Shown: positions 1-7,986, counted from the first letter of the stretch. The stretch: DNA of 21,102 bases from JBEKHI01 sp050012355 (GCA_050012355.1 JBEKHI010000150.1:1-21102), one strand, 5' to 3'. Notes: generated by a model not told the origin, from the letters alone. Numbers and translations are program-made.

Positions 1-49
1 AGAACTCGTCCGGGTACACGGCCGCCGCCCCGTGATCGTGATCGTTCAT
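1..49 (-). CDS. 5' end of an unidentified gene running off the left edge
   Basis: Only 16 codons are visible, reading MNDHDHGAAAVYPDEF, and the frame is still open at the window edge. I call it a real start because a near-perfect Shine-Dalgarno (GGAGGTGA at 56-63 on the minus strand) sits 6 bases before the ATG at 47-49, and a good promoter lies just upstream. It is on the same strand as, and downstream of, the LLM-halogenase fusion gene. The visible residues are polar and acidic with no signal peptide, so the protein starts in the cytoplasm. The family cannot be named from 16 residues. A short peptide precursor (RiPP leader) is one possibility given the neighbouring enzymes, but an ordinary enzyme is equally possible. 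Confidence 0.6.
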   Translation of the reverse strand, partial: MNDHDHGAAAVYPDEF

Positions 50-82
50 TTCTTCTCACCTCCTTCCTGTTGAACTACCTGA

Positions 83-112
83 ATCATATACCTGTTCGAA
101 CAGAGTATTCAA
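83..112 (-). promoter_or_regulatory. Sigma-70-like promoter for the left-edge gene
   Basis: On the minus strand, TTGAAT (plus 107-112) is followed by an 18-base spacer and TATGAT (plus 83-88), a close match to the principal-sigma consensus. It lies in a markedly AT-rich stretch (about 70-165) in otherwise GC-rich DNA. The predicted transcript start near 77 leaves a leader of about 28 bases to the ATG at 49. Promoter strength and start are inferred from sequence only. Confidence 0.6.
92..103. promoter_or_regulatory. Perfect 12-bp palindrome in the promoter spacer, likely operator
   Basis: CTGTTCGAACAG is its own reverse complement and lies entirely between the -35 and -10 boxes. A protein bound here would block RNA polymerase, so a repressor operator is the natural reading. 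The core TTCGAA recurs in a second perfect palindrome, ATTTCGAAAT (127-136), about 34 bases away. No cognate regulator is visible beside it. The TetR protein in this window lies some 13 kb away, and nothing links the two. Confidence 0.5.
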
Positions 113-126
113 GAGTTAAGCGCAGA

Positions 127-136
127 ATTTCGAAAT
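127..136. promoter_or_regulatory. Second TTCGAA-centred palindrome upstream of the promoter
   Basis: ATTTCGAAAT is a perfect 10-bp palindrome sharing the TTCGAA core with the spacer palindrome at 92-103, with centres about 34 bp apart. It could be an auxiliary operator for cooperative binding. The sequence is AT-rich and short, so chance occurrence is possible. Confidence 0.3.
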
Positions 137-316
137 CATATTTGTATATTATGCCCGTTACTGGAGCGGTTTAGAGTCGGGTGCGGGGCGATTCACTAGT
201 CCGAGCCCGTGTCCGCTGCCTTGCTCGTGAGCCCTGACGGTTATATCGCCGCCACCGGCGCGCACGGACCACGGGTACTGGCTTCCATGGCGCGAACGCA
301 GTTCCCGGCGAGGGGG

Positions 317-3148
317 CTACGCGCTCAGCACCTGCTTGGCGGTAGCGAGGATGGTGTCCCTGTCGTAGTTGAAGAACGGGCGGAGCGCGGCGGGCGCGAC
401 CGTCCGGCCCCACTGGTAGATCATCCGCTGGGTCTCCTGTGAGCCGTCGTGCCATCGGCGCAGCACGTCCTGCAGGTTCAACGGGGCCGGCGACGCCTCG
501 CCGTCGTCGAGGATCCAGGCCAGCTGGGCCACGGCGTCAGCGGGGGTCAATTGCCCGGCCGCGACGTCCCGCATGACTTGGTAGCAGTCGGTGAACTGCT
601 GCTGGGAAGAAGCCAGTTCCGGGCAGAAGGTCCCGGGCAGCTCACCCTGGTGCAGCCGGTCCAGCACGGCGGCATCGCCGGTTTCGACGTACTGGTAGTA
701 GGTGCCGGCGATCCGGATGACACCGAGGTTCCAGGCCAGATACCACATCTTCGACCAAGCCCGCCAGAGGTCGAAGTCGCGGAACGCGATGTAGGAGCCT
801 GCGACGAGCTTGTCGTTGTTGTCCAGAAGGCTCTGGTTCAGCGTGTCGATGTAGGCGAAACGGCGGGCGGAGAAGTCACCGTCCTCGCGGGCCTTGAAGT
901 AGACGGACATGAACGCCTCGATGACGGCCATGGTGTTGGCCATGCCCCGGCTGAACAGCGCGTCGATCGCGCCCGCGGCGTGGCTCATCAGCACCCAGCG
1001 GTCGCCGACGGTGACCGACGAGGAGAACTGGGTCCGGCCGGTGGAGATCCACGGGAACGCGGGAGTGGCATCCGCGAACTGGCGGGCCAGGGCGGGGAAC
1101 CGCGCCAGCAGTTCCGCCCACTCCTGCTCGGCGGGGACGTCCTCGCGCTTCGGATACCGGGCCGAGTCGTAGCTGACGCCTACGCTGACCAGATCGGACT
1201 GCGAGTCAGGGTGGTTGTCGAAGGGGATGACCCACATCCAGCCGCCGTCGAACAGGTGGTGCAATGTGCCCTGGTGCCACAGGTTCGGCTGGCCACTAGA
1301 CTTCTCCACCGAGTCGAACGGCAGCACCCCGCGCATGTGGGTGAAGATGGTGCGCGAATCGGTCTCGAACCGGCACGGCTGCTCGCGCAGGCCGAAGTGG
1401 CTGGCGAGCACCGAGGTACGCCCGGTGGCGTCGATGACGTAGTCCGCGGTGAACTCCTCGCCGGAGTCGAGCACGATCCGGGCGCGCTGGTCGTCGAACT
1501 CGATCTCGGAGACCCGGACTCCCTCCCGGCCGATCGCGCCGTAGCCGACGGCGGCCTGGTACAGATAGCCGTCGATGTCGGCCCGCATCAGGTGCGACTC
1601 CGGCCCGAACGGGCCTTCCGAGACGCTGCACTGGGTCACCTCGAACGGGTCGTGCTCCTGCTCGGGCCGGTGGTAAACGAAGCCGAAGTTGGTCTTCACC
1701 CCGCACCGGTCGCTGGCGTAACTGCGGATCCCGTGACCGGTCGACATCTGGGCCAGTTCGGGGACGTTATAACGCGCCGCCAGCAACCGCATCAGGAACG
1801 AGGTCTCGCCGATCGTGGACTCGCCGAGCGCGAACCGGGGGTGGCGGGCCGCGTCGACGATGGCTACCGGCACACCCTGGCGGGCCAGGATGGCCGCGGC
1901 GGTCGAGCCGCCGATGCCGCTGCCCAGGACCATGACTTCGACGTGGGTTGACACCTTTTCATCCGTTATGGGTAAGGGTTGCCGGCGGGCGGCCCGTTCG
2001 CGGTAGTACTCCACTCCGGCCTTGGCCTGGGCGGCGGCCACGGTGCGGCGGGTCAGGCCGTCGGCGGCAAGCCCGCGCTGGTCAGACTCCAGGCGGGGGA
2101 TTAGGGCCCCGCTGAAGTGCGGCATGACCCGGCGGGCGAAGAGCTCGTAGGATCGCCGGGTGGCGTCCGGATCGGCGATGCCGGTCTGCTCGATGACGAA
2201 GGTGCCGGACCCGCCGCTGATGTCGATCATGCGCTGGATGTGGCCGATGGCTTGCTCAGGGGTGCCGATCACGCCGTGCCCGACCGTGGTCAGCACGTTG
2301 ATCACCGCGTCGGTGTCGTTCAGGTCCACCGGAATGTTCATGGGCAGGATCTGCCGGATGTGCTTGATGTAGGCGGGCAGTCCCCAGCGTGTCTCGCGGC
2401 GGGCTTGTTCGGCGGTCTCGGCGATGTGCAGCGGGTTCATCACCGACCATCGGCTCCGGTCCATGGCCTGCCCAGATACCGTGGCCTGCTCGGACGCGAT
2501 CTGGAACGCTGTCGTCATCGGGTTCTCCGAGCCCAGGCCGACGGCGGCCGAGGCGCCAAAGGACAGCATGCCGGCTCCGTACTTGCCGGCCAGCCGGGGT
2601 CCGGCTGGCGACCGGAGCACGGCGACCCGGATGTCGAGGTCTTCACTGAACGGCCGCAACTGAAGGACCCCGTTGTTCAGCGTGAACCAGTCGGTCTTCC
2701 GGGTCACCGGGCCGTCGAATCGCAGCAGGGCGATCATCGTCTCCAGCGACTCCTCCATCATGCGCCGCGCCTGCATCGGATCGAGCCCGATCATCTGTGC
2801 GTCCAACGGCAGCACACCGGCGCCAACGCCGAAGATAAGGCGTCCACGGCACAAATGATCCAGCTGGATGATCCGGTCTAGCAAGGTCAGCGGGTGGTGG
2901 TAGGGGAGCGTGCTTACGCCGGTCCCGAAGCGGATGCGGCTGGTCTGCGGTGCCGCTGCCGCGATCATGAGTTCTGGCGCGCCGATGATCTGCCAGCCGC
3001 CCGAATGATGCTCGCCGAACCAGAACTCATCGAAGCCAAGACGATCGCACAGCACGGCTAGGTCGATGTCGTCTTGCAGCTGAAGGGTGGGACTGTGCGA
3101 CGGCGGGTGGATGGGAAAGGTCAGGACGCCGAACCGCAACCGACCCAT
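317..3148 (-). CDS. Fusion of LimB-like luciferase-family monooxygenase and halogenase-like FAD enzyme
   Basis: A 943-residue single frame carries two flavoenzyme modules. Residues 1 to about 345 match the LLM class (bacterial luciferase fold), nearest the limonene 1,2-monooxygenase type: the WFGEHH segment at 43-48, GWQIIGAPE at 51-59, and a GTGV..LPYHHPL stretch near 76-87. After a linker, residues 403 onward form a Rossmann FAD domain with GSGIGG (409-414), LGES (441-444), a lysine at 485, the halogenase-type WxWxIP motif as WMWVIP (637-642), and a late FAD-contact segment with DALFSRG (729-735). Trp halogenases carry a catalytic Glu in that late segment; it is absent here, so the enzyme would be closer to phenol/pyrrole-type halogenases or related FAD monooxygenases. 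The ATG at 3148 has GGAG 9 bases upstream. The gene lies 120 bases after an ABC transporter operon on the same strand. Substrate and true halogenation activity are unknown. Confidence 0.85.
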   Translation of the reverse strand: MGRLRFGVLTFPIHPPSHSPTLQLQDDIDLAVLCDRLGFDEFWFGEHHSGGWQIIGAPELMIAAAAPQTSRIRFGTGVSTLPYHHPLTLLDRIIQLDHLCRGRLIFGVGAGVLPLDAQMIGLDPMQARRMMEESLETMIALLRFDGPVTRKTDWFTLNNGVLQLRPFSEDLDIRVAVLRSPAGPRLAGKYGAGMLSFGASAAVGLGSENPMTTAFQIASEQATVSGQAMDRSRWSVMNPLHIAETAEQARRETRWGLPAYIKHIRQILPMNIPVDLNDTDAVINVLTTVGHGVIGTPEQAIGHIQRMIDISGGSGTFVIEQTGIADPDATRRSYELFARRVMPHFSGALIPRLESDQRGLAADGLTRRTVAAAQAKAGVEYYRERAARRQPLPITDEKVSTHVEVMVLGSGIGGSTAAAILARQGVPVAIVDAARHPRFALGESTIGETSFLMRLLAARYNVPELAQMSTGHGIRSYASDRCGVKTNFGFVYHRPEQEHDPFEVTQCSVSEGPFGPESHLMRADIDGYLYQAAVGYGAIGREGVRVSEIEFDDQRARIVLDSGEEFTADYVIDATGRTSVLASHFGLREQPCRFETDSRTIFTHMRGVLPFDSVEKSSGQPNLWHQGTLHHLFDGGWMWVIPFDNHPDSQSDLVSVGVSYDSARYPKREDVPAEQEWAELLARFPALARQFADATPAFPWISTGRTQFSSSVTVGDRWVLMSHAAGAIDALFSRGMANTMAVIEAFMSVYFKAREDGDFSARRFAYIDTLNQSLLDNNDKLVAGSYIAFRDFDLWRAWSKMWYLAWNLGVIRIAGTYYQYVETGDAAVLDRLHQGELPGTFCPELASSQQQFTDCYQVMRDVAAGQLTPADAVAQLAWILDDGEASPAPLNLQDVLRRWHDGSQETQRMIYQWGRTVAPAALRPFFNYDRDTILATAKQVLSA

Positions 3149-3268
3149 CGGGCTTCGCTCCTGCCTGAGTGAGCTTCTAGATTCAGAGTCTCGACATCTT
3201 TACCCACTAAATACGGAAATGAGGCGGTATTAATCGGATGGCGCTCATGACGAGCGACACTGCCTGTC

Positions 3269-4069
3269 TCATGCGGCCCGGCGGGTGATGAGGACGGCGG
3301 CCACGGCGAGGGCAGCGGCGGGCCAAGCGATAAGTACCAGCAAGGACAGCGCCGGAGCGAGCAAGTTCGTCGCGGGGTGCAGGGCCACGACCTGATACGC
3401 GGCGACGGGCAGTGTGAACCTGTCGATCCGGTGGTTCCACGGAGACGGCAGCCACAGCAGGATGAGCGGTAGGTAGAACACGGCGGGCAGCGCGGCGATC
3501 GCGCCCGCTGTATGCCGGATGGCCGCGCCGAGCGCGACTCCGGTGAGAGCGACGACAACGAGGACGAAGCCAGCGGAGAGCACCGCTCCGGGAACTTGAG
3601 GGTGGGACAGGGATACGCCTTGGCCGTGACGTGACAGGATCGCCTGGGTGAGCAAGAACGACGCCACGGCGAGCAGCTCGCCGAACACCAGGGCCAGCGA
3701 TCCGATGACCGCGGTCTTGGCGGCGAGCACGGCCAGGCGCTGCGGTACCGCCGTGAACGTCGTGCGGATCTGACCGGTCGCGCATTCGGATGTGAACGCC
3801 AGGACGCCTAGGATGCCTACCGCCAGAACCGGATATTCGGCCCAGCCGATGAAGCTGAACGCGACCGGGTCCGGCAGGCGGGCTCGGTGTCCGGCCGGAA
3901 AAGCGAACAGCATGCTCCCGGCCAAGGAAACGACGGCCGCAACGAGCAGGGCCCAGTACGTTGAGCGGACCGAGCGGAGCTTGGTCCACTCCGAGATGAG
4001 CACGTCGCGAGCGCGGACAGCGAGCCCCGGCCCGGCTTGCTCGCCGCGGCGGATGTTAATTGTGGTCAT
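3269..4069 (-). CDS. ABC-2 type transporter permease
   Basis: The 266-residue protein has a short basic cytoplasmic N-terminus containing a SEWTKLRSVRST segment, which is characteristic of actinobacterial ABC-2 permeases, followed by about six hydrophobic membrane segments and ending in ITRRAA. Its ATG overlaps the stop codon of the ATPase gene upstream (ATGA at 4066-4069), so the two are translationally coupled and almost certainly form one exporter. Cargo is not predictable from sequence. Proximity to the LLM-halogenase fusion suggests export of, or resistance to, a small molecule or peptide, but this is inference. Confidence 0.85.
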   Translation of the reverse strand: MTTINIRRGEQAGPGLAVRARDVLISEWTKLRSVRSTYWALLVAAVVSLAGSMLFAFPAGHRARLPDPVAFSFIGWAEYPVLAVGILGVLAFTSECATGQIRTTFTAVPQRLAVLAAKTAVIGSLALVFGELLAVASFLLTQAILSRHGQGVSLSHPQVPGAVLSAGFVLVVVALTGVALGAAIRHTAGAIAALPAVFYLPLILLWLPSPWNHRIDRFTLPVAAYQVVALHPATNLLAPALSLLVLIAWPAAALAVAAVLITRRAA

Positions 4070-5268
4070 CGCGCGACCGCCCCTTCTCCGGCCTGGTACT
4101 CGACGCTGTCTTTGGTGATATCCAGGTACGCGTCCTCGAGCGACGCGTGTCGTGGCGTGAGTTCGTGGACCGGGATGCCGTGTCCGGCGGCCAGTCCGGC
4201 GATGGCGGCCGCCTCCATGCCGCTCACGGCGAGCCCGCTGTCGTCCTCAGGGGCAACTGTCGCGCCTTGCGCCATGAGCACTCTGGCGAGGTCACCTGAG
4301 CGCGGCGACCGGACCAGCACATCCCCGCGCGCATTGGCCTCGATGAACTCGGTCGTGGGCATGTCGGCGAGCAGCTTGCCGCGTCCGATGATGATCAAAT
4401 GCTCGGCGGTCAGGGCCATCTCGCTCATCAGATGGCTGGAGACGAAGACCGTGCGGCCCTCGGCGGCCAGCGACTTGAAGAGCTGCCTGATCCAGTGCAC
4501 ACCTTCCGGGTCCAGGCCGTTGACTGGCTCGTCGAACATCAGCACCGGGGGATCGCCCAGCAACGCGAGGGCGATCCCGAGCCGCTGCTTCATGCCCAGC
4601 GAAAATCCCTTGACCCGCCGGCCGGCGACGCTCTCCAGTCCGGCCAACCGGAACACCTCGGTGACGCGCCGCCGCCCGATGCCGTTGCTCTGCGCGACCG
4701 ACAGCACGTGGGCGTAGGCGGATCGCCCCGGGTGCACCGCACCGGCGTCCAGCAGCGAGCCAACCTGATGCAGCGGGCGGATGATTCCTCGGTACGGATG
4801 GCCGCCGACGAGCGCCCGTCCGGAGGATGGGGCATCGAGGCCCAGGATGATCCGCATCGTCGTTGTCTTGCCCGCGCCGTTCGGGCCGAGGAAGCCGGTC
4901 ACCTGCCCGGGACGGATCGTGAAGCTCAGGCCGTCCAACGCGGTGACCGGGCCGAACCGCCTGACCAGCCCGTCCACCTCGATCATCGCCGGCCCGCGCC
5001 CGACGGGATGCGTTACCAGCGTCGGCCGTTCCTGGGGCGGACTAGGGGCCGGATCAGGAAATTCCGGCGACTCAACCGGCTCACTCTCCCGGCCGAAGAT
5101 CAGGTAGGCGAGCCCGCCCCAAGGAAAGGAGGCGCAGATGATGACCGCCCATGCCCACTTGGGCAGGTTGGTTACCCGGCGCCGCACCAGGCTAACCAGG
5201 CAGAAGGCATCGAAGGCCAGCAGACAGCAGGCACCGGCGGCGATCGCCGCAATGGTCGGCGGGGTCAT
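4066..5268 (-). CDS. ABC transporter ATPase with N-terminal PLDc_N-like membrane domain
   Basis: The ATPase module (about residues 95-310 of 400) has Walker A GPNGAGKT (128-135), signature SLGMKQ (223-228), Walker B LMFDEP (243-248) and the switch histidine (279), so it should hydrolyse ATP. Ahead of it, residues 1-60 form two hydrophobic segments linked by a basic LVRRRVTNLPKWAWA stretch and ending YLIFGR, the pattern of the PLDc_N (phospholipase D nuclease N-terminal) membrane domain. In many bacteria PLDc_N occurs as a separate small protein beside ABC genes; here it is fused. I chose the ATG at 5268 because it overlaps the previous gene's stop (ATGA); the frame remains open upstream to an ATG at 5310. 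It pairs with the permease immediately downstream. Confidence 0.85.
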   Translation of the reverse strand: MTPPTIAAIAAGACCLLAFDAFCLVSLVRRRVTNLPKWAWAVIICASFPWGGLAYLIFGRESEPVESPEFPDPAPSPPQERPTLVTHPVGRGPAMIEVDGLVRRFGPVTALDGLSFTIRPGQVTGFLGPNGAGKTTTMRIILGLDAPSSGRALVGGHPYRGIIRPLHQVGSLLDAGAVHPGRSAYAHVLSVAQSNGIGRRRVTEVFRLAGLESVAGRRVKGFSLGMKQRLGIALALLGDPPVLMFDEPVNGLDPEGVHWIRQLFKSLAAEGRTVFVSSHLMSEMALTAEHLIIIGRGKLLADMPTTEFIEANARGDVLVRSPRSGDLARVLMAQGATVAPEDDSGLAVSGMEAAAIAGLAAGHGIPVHELTPRHASLEDAYLDITKDSVEYQAGEGAVAR

Positions 5269-6818
5269 GAAGTTGCCCCCGCCCCGGAATGTAGCGATGG
5301 GTTCGTCCACAAGCGCAGCAACGAGTCACCGATGGAATTGAGCAGTACGAGACGGCTAGCGACGATGAGATGCGTCCGGTTGTCACTGATCCGGACGGTC
5401 AGCGACGCGATCCCAGGGCCTGCCCCGGACATGACGGCGGTGTCGCCACGCGGGCGGATGAGCCAGCCGAGGCCCGCATAGCCTCCGCCGCGCTCCGGCG
5501 CGGCCTGGGGTGTCAGCGCCTCGCGCGCCAGCGCCACGGGCAGCAGGGATGACCAGCCAGTCCCGAACCGGACAAGGTCTGCCGCCGTCGCCCACAGCCC
5601 GCCGGCGGCTGGGAAGACGCACACCGCGGAAGGGACCGGCTCGAAGATGCCGGTGGCCGTCACGCTGTAGCCGGTAACCGCCCGGGGTCCGATGTCGGTC
5701 GCCCGGGCGGGAAACGACGAACGGTTCATCCCGAGCGGTTTTAGCACCAACTGGGTCACCGCGGCGGTGTACGGCAATCCGGTGACGTCGGCGATCAGCT
5801 GCCCCAGCACGGCGAATCCGGAGTTGACCGGTCGGATCACGCCACGCGGGCCGCCGCAGCCGAGGACCGGGCCGGTGATCGTCACTAGTTCGGGCACGCT
5901 GGTGCTGAACAGCTCGGCCTGATTCGCCGGGACGTTGTCGACTCCGCTGCTGTGGCTCAGCAACTCCCTGATGGTGATGGTGTCGTCGGCGAGGCGCACC
6001 GTGTGCAAGAGGTCGTTGGCAGGAGCATCGAGAGCGAAGCGGCCGTCGGCGACCAGGCACAGCACGGCGGTGCTGGTAACGAGCGCGGCCAGGCCCGAGG
6101 CGGGAAGCAGGTGACCGGTGTCCAGGATCTCGGATCGCTCCAGATCCGCCCAGCCTTTCGCGACCGCCCACGCCGGGACACCAGGATCGCCGCCCGCGAT
6201 GACCAGGGCCGCCGGGCCGAGTTCAGCGAAGGCGTCGTCGGCGATTCTGGTCGCGCCGACGGGCACGTCGCCGAGGATGCGGGCAGGTGGCGGTGCCGCC
6301 ACGCGCGAGTCGGTGATCCCGGTGCCGAGGGGAATCGTCTGTATCCCGGTCAGCAGGTGCGGCGGGGACTCCTCCGCCGCGGCGACTAGCTCAGTAGCCA
6401 CGATCCGGGCGCGAACTACCAGCGGTGCCTGGTCTACGACGACGAGATCCCCGTGCAGGCCCGGGGCCTTGCTCACGATCTCCGCGACAAGCTCGTCGGC
6501 CGAAAGCACGTTGAAGACTTCATCGCTGAAATGTTGCCGTAGCTCCTGCTCGCCCGGGGCCGTCCAGCCCGGCTCACCGACGCCCGCGAACCGGGCGATC
6601 ACCCATTCCAGATGCGGCAGCGCCCGGCTCTCCACCTCGGGCTGGCTGCTGATGAACTGCTTGAGAGCAGCCCAGTTGGGCTGGCCGTACTCCCTGGCGA
6701 TGGCCCCCTGCACGTCGTGGAGTGTGGAGAACTCGCCAGTGGCCAAGCGGCGTTTAGCCTCAAGCTTGAGGTACCGGAGGCTTGGGCGGGTTGGCAGCGG
6801 ACGTTGTCTGGCTGGCAT
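5265..6818 (-). CDS. Serine-hydrolase-like (class C beta-lactamase fold) protein lacking catalytic motifs
   Basis: The C-terminal half (about residues 230-505 of 517) follows the beta-lactamase/transpeptidase-like family: LVADGRFALDAP (255-266), ITIRELLSHSSG (281-292), VLKPLGMNRSSF (358-369) and GGYAGLGW (445-452). The active-site motifs are degenerate. The SxxK position reads SGLA (241-244) with no lysine, the YxN position reads PVN (330-332), and the late HTG/KTG position reads SGAG (464-467). It is therefore probably a binding or sensory pseudoenzyme. Residues 12-58 form a helical segment with LKLEAKRRL and YGQPNWAALKQF, seen in front of assorted actinobacterial proteins. I start it at the ATG at 6818 because AGGAAGG lies 7 bases upstream; the ATG at 6854 has no ribosome-binding site. 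Its stop overlaps the ABC ATPase start. Confidence 0.75.
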   Translation of the reverse strand: MPARQRPLPTRPSLRYLKLEAKRRLATGEFSTLHDVQGAIAREYGQPNWAALKQFISSQPEVESRALPHLEWVIARFAGVGEPGWTAPGEQELRQHFSDEVFNVLSADELVAEIVSKAPGLHGDLVVVDQAPLVVRARIVATELVAAAEESPPHLLTGIQTIPLGTGITDSRVAAPPPARILGDVPVGATRIADDAFAELGPAALVIAGGDPGVPAWAVAKGWADLERSEILDTGHLLPASGLAALVTSTAVLCLVADGRFALDAPANDLLHTVRLADDTITIRELLSHSSGVDNVPANQAELFSTSVPELVTITGPVLGCGGPRGVIRPVNSGFAVLGQLIADVTGLPYTAAVTQLVLKPLGMNRSSFPARATDIGPRAVTGYSVTATGIFEPVPSAVCVFPAAGGLWATAADLVRFGTGWSSLLPVALAREALTPQAAPERGGGYAGLGWLIRPRGDTAVMSGAGPGIASLTVRISDNRTHLIVASRLVLLNSIGDSLLRLWTNPSLHSGAGATS

Positions 6819-7442
6819 GGCAGCCCTTCCTTCACGCCCGGGGGTCCGCTGCATCGGGCAGGAAAGAGCAGCCTTCAGAAAGGTTCATTCAGCCGGTGAG
6901 CTTGCAGCTCTGCCCGCGGACCTGGGTGCGCCCGGAAACGCCAGCAGAACACTACTTCCTCCGAGGGCTTGAGTAAAGCTCATCGCGGCTCTCAGCAGCG
7001 GAGCGTTCCTGGTGGGTGCTGCACTACCTAGCAAAGCCTGGTTCATCCCGGGGGGATGGTCGCGGTGGCGTGAAAGTGGCGCGGGCTGCGGGTCGTGGCG
7101 GGCCGCTGCCGCGTGCGGCGCTGTGCGGAGGCATCTTCTCCCGGGTTGGTGCACCCCGGCTGCCGGGCATATCTGGGCATTACGGACGGGAAATGTGCAC
7201 TAAGCCGGGAGAAGTCAGCTGGCCGCCAGCGGGTTCGGGCCGGCTGCCACGCCCAGCCGAGGTGGAGGACTCTCCGGTCAGAGCCTGGGTAATGCAGCAC
7301 CCACCAGCAACGGAGTACCAGTCAGGAGATCACGCCAGCAACATCTGCACTGTCAGCACCACGACCATCAACAGTGCACGCCTCGGGCCGCAGGCGCGGC
7401 GTGATGACGGCGCAGCGGTTCTGGCGGCGGCTGCAAATGGCT
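6819..7442. other. Gene-poor region of about 620 bases
   Basis: No frame here looks like a real protein. The open frames on both strands (for example 7016-7546 plus and 6885-7154 minus) are Pro/Arg/Ala-rich, match no family I know and lack a good ribosome-binding site. The right end abuts the terminator at 7443-7478 and the left end holds a candidate promoter for the hydrolase-ABC operon. I looked for cobalamin-riboswitch and tRNA-like signatures and saw none. An unrecognised small RNA cannot be excluded. Confidence 0.5.
6949..6977 (-). promoter_or_regulatory. Candidate promoter of the hydrolase-ABC operon
   Basis: On the minus strand, TTTACT (plus 6972-6977), a 17-base spacer and TAGTGT (plus 6949-6954) form a plausible sigma-70-type promoter. 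It would give a leader of about 125 bases before the ATG at 6818. The match is moderate only. Confidence 0.3.
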
Positions 7443-7478
7443 GCGTCCCTGCCGGAGACATAGCTCCGGCAGGGACGC
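7443..7478 (-). terminator. Strong hairpin terminator after the 158-residue gene
   Basis: A perfect 15-bp inverted repeat (7443-7457 with 7464-7478) encloses a 6-base loop and starts about 31 bases after the stop at 7510 of the minus-strand gene. There is no long T-tract, which is common in actinobacterial terminators. It separates the tandem-paralogue operon from the gene-poor region. Confidence 0.7.
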
Positions 7479-7509
7479 TCGAACGGAATGGCTTAACGGC
7501 GCGCGTAGG

Positions 7510-7986
7510 CTACGCGGCCAGCAGCCGCTCGAAGAACGAACGGTAGCGGCGCAGGCCCTGCCTGAGGTCCTCCGTCGAAACCTGGCCATCGTCTCCTGAC
7601 CAGCGCTTTTCAAGGTCGGTGCGCTCGCTGGCGAACATCGTCGCCAGCCGCTGCATGAGCTCTGCTACGAGTTCGTCGGCTTCCTGGACTGCCTTGCTCG
7701 GCTCGTCGACAAACTCTGCCTGGATGTCTTTCCAGCGCGCGGTAATGCTCTGCAGTTCGCCGTCCTCCAGCAAGCTGGCGTGCGAGCCGGCGCGGACGTC
7801 TGCGGAGGTACGCCCGGATGCGGCGTCACCCGCGCCGAAGGACGCGGCGTCCCGGTTATCGTAGCTTTCGTCCTCGGCCGACATCGGGACGTCACCTTGG
7901 CCCGTCCTAGTGCCGGCAGTGGCGATCTGCTCTGTGGTTAGCCCATGGTCTGGTGTGCTGTCAGCGTCGTTCATCGTGCGCGTCAC
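7510..7986 (-). CDS. Conserved small protein, paralogue of the upstream membrane-anchored protein
   Basis: This 158-residue, acidic, soluble-looking protein has a disordered N-terminal half rich in Asp, Ala and Ser. The structured C-terminal half reads WKDIQAEFVDEPSKAVQEAD and ends STEDLRQGLRRYRSFFERLL. The same two blocks occur in the 228-residue product of the gene just upstream (QDVQEHFVDEPAEATAAAD and STEELREALLRYRALFSELL), so the two are tandem paralogues. The GTG at 7986 overlaps the upstream stop (GTGA); an ATG at 7974 is an alternative start. I recognise the block as recurrent in actinobacterial hypothetical proteins but know no function. The helical charged repeat suggests a protein-protein interaction domain. 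Confidence 0.75.
   Translation of the reverse strand: MTRTMNDADSTPDHGLTTEQIATAGTRTGQGDVPMSAEDESYDNRDAASFGAGDAASGRTSADVRAGSHASLLEDGELQSITARWKDIQAEFVDEPSKAVQEADELVAELMQRLATMFASERTDLEKRWSGDDGQVSTEDLRQGLRRYRSFFERLLAA

Noticed and set aside
247..260. Short hairpin downstream of the LLM-halogenase stop
   Set aside because: A 5-bp stem with a 4-base loop and no T-tract is too weak to call a terminator.
449..1951. Long plus-strand open frame of 500 codons
   Set aside because: It is antisense to the LLM-halogenase gene, matches no family, and is the usual long shadow frame of GC-rich coding DNA.
3242..3256. Hairpin just after the ABC permease stop
   Set aside because: Only 5 bp of stem; it may be a weak terminator but chance is as likely.
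7200..7340. Possible riboswitch or structured RNA in the gene-poor region
   Set aside because: I could not find the conserved core of any known class, and there is no gene positioned to be controlled by it.
7016..7546. Plus-strand 176-codon frame in the gene-poor region
   Set aside because: No Shine-Dalgarno, no recognisable domain, and it runs through the terminator hairpin into the 3' end of the opposing gene.
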